Assembly: GCF_001679485.1 (NCBI RefSeq)
Contig: NZ_LZOZ01000017.1
Location: 62,001-126,000, forward strand
Origin: Haemophilus sp. CCUG 60358
GTDB taxonomy: Bacteria > Pseudomonadota > Gammaproteobacteria > Enterobacterales > Pasteurellaceae
DNA length: 64,000 nt
Direction: 5' to 3'
Below the pieces are notes generated by a model. That model searched no databases. It saw nothing but the letters and a program-made list of their open reading frames with translations, and was not told where the DNA came from. Position numbers and translations under genes: made by a program. Shown here one piece after another: positions 63,193 to 64,000 of this stretch. How positions within the stretch are numbered: position 1 is the first letter of the stretch; every line of letters begins with the position of its first letter.

Positions 63193-64000
63193 TTGACCAA
63201 AACACTCAAATTAAATACCGCACTTTTCTTCGCGCTGCTGTTGATTAGCGGCTTTGCGGTTTATCATCAGCTAGGTGACTTTGCCCATCTCAAAAATGCT
63301 GATGGTGTGCTCACCGATATGCGTTCGATGGTGCTGTGGGATATTCGTTTTCCGCGCATTGGTTTAGCTTTATTGACGGGTGCCAGCCTGGCGATTGCCG
63401 GCAATGCGATGCAAGGTATTTTCCAAAATCCACTAGCGAGTCCGGGCTTACTCGGCAGTAGCGCTGGTGCAACGGCTGCTAGTGTATTTATCCTTTATTA
63501 TTTTGCCGTGCCATTTTCACTGCTCTTAGCTGGAGGTGTAATTGGCGCGCTTTTAAGTTTTTTAATCGTGTATTTGATCGCTAAAAACTACGGCACCACA
63601 ATGATGATTCTAAGCGGCTTAGCGGTAAATATGTTACTTGGGTCAGCAATTGCATTACTGCTTTCCAACGCGGAAAGCCCATGGGCATTAGCTGAACTTT
63701 ATCGATGGCTACAAGGCTCATTGATGTGGGCGAAATTAGATACTTTGCTCATTTCTCTCCCGATTGTTCTTACGGGGATTTTCTGTTTATACCACACTCG
63801 CCGATACTTAGATTTACTTACCTTTGGTGAAGAAACAGCGAGCACAATGGGCGTAGATCCCAAACGTAGCTTTTTTATCAGCACCTTTGGTGTCGCTTTA
63901 TTAGTCGGTGCTACCATTCCACAAACCGGTACCATTGGCTTTATCGGCTTAATCGCGCCACACTTCGCCCGTATTTTACTGAAAGCTCGCCCATCACAGC
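63193..64000 (+). CDS. FecCD-type ABC permease, 3'-truncated by the window
   Basis: 269 residues are visible, starting at TTG 63193 (MTKTLKLNTALFFALLL) behind AGGAAA; an in-frame TGA lies at 63187 and the next in-frame ATG is far inside, so TTG is the only plausible start. Motifs are WDIRFPRIGLALLTGASLAI, MQGIFQNPLASPGLLGSSAGA and the C-terminal TGTIGFIGLIAPHFAR, all typical of BtuC/FecCD. At least seven membrane helices are seen. It follows the binding-protein gene, with element B in the gap. Confidence 0.92.
   Translation, partial: MTKTLKLNTALFFALLLISGFAVYHQLGDFAHLKNADGVLTDMRSMVLWDIRFPRIGLALLTGASLAIAGNAMQGIFQNPLASPGLLGSSAGATAASVFILYYFAVPFSLLLAGGVIGALLSFLIVYLIAKNYGTTMMILSGLAVNMLLGSAIALLLSNAESPWALAELYRWLQGSLMWAKLDTLLISLPIVLTGIFCLYHTRRYLDLLTFGEETASTMGVDPKRSFFISTFGVALLVGATIPQTGTIGFIGLIAPHFARILLKARPSQ

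Overview
The window looks like a chromosomal segment of a Haemophilus species, most likely close to H. parainfluenzae. The evidence is the AT-rich sequence, more than 40 copies of the Haemophilus-type DNA uptake signal (AAGTGCGGT or its complement), an opsX/kdkA lipooligosaccharide pair, and an IgA1-protease/Hap-type autotransporter. Species assignment is inference; no database search was possible.

Layout. 1-3706 (+): 3' end of leuS, then lptE and holA. 3737-11922: mostly minus-strand housekeeping genes: a sulfatase-fold membrane enzyme, mutT, secA with a SecM-type arrest leader, a plus-strand DUF721/DciA gene, and dam-aroB-aroK. 12285-35392 (+): a roughly 23-kb biosynthetic locus in two halves. 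The first half (12285-19589) has dialkylresorcinol-type genes (DarA-like and DarB-like), a BtrH-like acyltransferase, an ABC exporter, an ACP, a ketosynthase and a chain-length-factor-like protein. The second half (20640-35392) is an aryl polyene set: ketosynthases, two ACPs, two AMP ligases, hotdog dehydratases, a ketoreductase, a glycosyltransferase, acyltransferases, a thioesterase, a LolA-like protein, an MMPL exporter and a DUF3261 lipoprotein. Two small lipoprotein genes lie between the halves. The combination suggests an aryl polyene-dialkylresorcinol hybrid of the flexirubin/arcuflavin kind, which is the most interesting system here.

35441-42336 (-): a dcuB-type C4-dicarboxylate transporter with an unusual internal insertion, then the fatty-acid block yceD-rpmF-plsX-fabH-fabD-fabG-acpP. 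42470-47660: an ABC exporter, a divergent AraC regulator/AhpD-like pair, and divergent opsX/kdkA. 47713-55013 (-): tRNA-Ile2(CAU), glyS and glyQ, with seven accessory genes and a miniature inverted-repeat element between glyS and glyQ. 55279-59685 (-): a serine-protease autotransporter with thirty 6-residue repeats, bracketed by 52-bp direct repeats that each carry a promoter-like -10. 60062-64000 (+): a TonB-dependent receptor, a periplasmic binding protein and the start of a FecCD-type permease, interrupted by a second miniature element.

How the genes fit together. The fab block supplies malonyl-ACP and general fatty-acid enzymes, while the biosynthetic locus carries its own ACPs, ketosynthases, reductase and dehydratases plus lipid-style export machinery, as expected for a pigment anchored in the outer membrane. 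Most other genes are ordinary housekeeping. Signs of plasticity concentrate at 49.9-51.0 kb, 55.0-60.0 kb and 62.8-63.2 kb.
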